Assembly: GCA_021809365.1 (NCBI GenBank)
Contig: JAKBAC010000182.1
Span: 1 to 6,216 of the forward strand
Direction of reading: 5' to 3'
Source: Planctomycetota bacterium
Lineage (GTDB): Bacteria; Planctomycetota; Phycisphaerae; WQYP01
DNA length: 6,216 nt
This document shows positions 5,932 through 6,216 of this stretch, in pieces. Every line of letters begins with the position of its first letter. Position 1 is the stretch's first letter. Position numbers and translations under genes: made by a program. The notes below the pieces were generated by a model. The model was not told the DNA's origin. It saw only the letters and a program-made list of their open reading frames with translations, and did not search any database.

Positions 5932-6216
5932 ATGGCTGCTAAACAATTCATGTTCGATCAGGCCGCCCGTCAAAAACTTCAGGATGGTCTTTCCAAACTC
6001 GCCGGCGCGGTGAAAGTGACGCTGGGTCCCTCCGGTCGCAATGTTGTGATCGCCAAAAGCTGGGGCGCTCCGCAGATCACGCGTGATGGCGTAACGGTGG
6101 CCAAGGAAGTTGAGTTGCCGCAACCATTTGAAAATATGGGTGCCAAGCTGGTCAATGAAGTGGCGGGAAAAACCAATGACATCGCGGGCGATGGCACAAC
6201 CACCGCAACGGTTTTG
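5932..6216 (+). CDS. groEL: Chaperonin GroEL, second copy (3' end outside window)
   Basis: The first 95 residues of a second GroEL, cut by the window edge. The ATG at 5932 has GAGGTG (5918-5923) eight bases upstream. Conserved positions are TLGPSGRN at 30-37, Asp52 in TRDGVTVA, and [10 protein letters not shown] at 86-95 with Asp87, so the nucleotide site visible so far is intact. It differs clearly from the first copy ([10 protein letters not shown] against [10 protein letters not shown]), so this is a diverged paralogue and not a recent tandem duplication. Ala41 replaces the Asp common at that position (VVIAKS here, AVLDKG in copy 1). [10 protein letters not shown] has a proline pair where most GroELs have an acidic/Lys segment. 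It shares the groES transcript direction. Divided roles between paralogues, such as housekeeping versus stress or a specialised substrate, are inferred from other multi-GroEL bacteria. Confidence 0.96.
   Translation, partial: MAAKQFMFDQAARQKLQDGLSKLAGAVKVTLGPSGRNVVIAKSWGAPQITRDGVTVAKEVELPQPFENMGAKLVNEVAGKTNDIAGDGTTTATVL

Overview
The window is bacterial. Its best-supported part is a chaperonin cluster on the + strand in the order groEL - groES - groEL: a complete 567-residue GroEL at 3761-5464, a complete 96-residue GroES at 5555-5845, and the first 95 residues of a second GroEL running off the right edge (5932-6216). Most bacteria have groES first. Two GroELs flanking one GroES, GroEL residue choices such as ITPTKV, and weakly protein-like flanking DNA fit a member of the Planctomycetes (Phycisphaerae-like). 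That placement is an inference from recall and needs a database search.

The left edge (1-127) is the 3' end of a group II intron. Domain V (50-82) and domain VI with a bulged branch-point A (A120) fold well, and the element ends at about 127. Its 5' part and any reverse transcriptase lie outside the window. From 128 to 842 I see no convincing gene, only a rho-independent terminator-like hairpin at 626-650 with an overlapping alternative hairpin.

On the - strand, 2093 down to 843, lie three close or overlapping genes that look like one operon. They encode a 124-residue secreted protein with a clear signal peptide, a 78-residue protein of uncertain start, and a 219-residue protein with a Trp-rich WWGW motif followed by a hydrophobic Ala/Gly-rich hairpin. 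The last two share a GTGA stop/start overlap. Upstream is a perfect 7-7-7 palindrome (2196-2216) that could be an operator. None of the three has a function I can name, so this is the most likely place for something undescribed.

From 2352 to 2663 there is a roughly 312-bp element bounded by 26-bp terminal inverted repeats (24/26 identical), likely a MITE or collapsed insertion sequence. It is followed by a small 50-residue gene (2768-2920) with a good ribosome binding site. Next comes what looks like the decayed C-terminal half of an AlbA/Schlafen-type putative DNA-binding protein (about 2946-3377). The stretch 3378-3760 has no confident gene but holds the groEL leader, including a 12-bp, triloop hairpin at 3631-3657.

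Functionally, the chaperonin cluster is housekeeping protein folding, with GroES capping one or both GroELs. The left two thirds is accessory DNA shaped by mobile elements: intron, MITE-like element, pseudogene, and an operon of small exported or membrane-active proteins.
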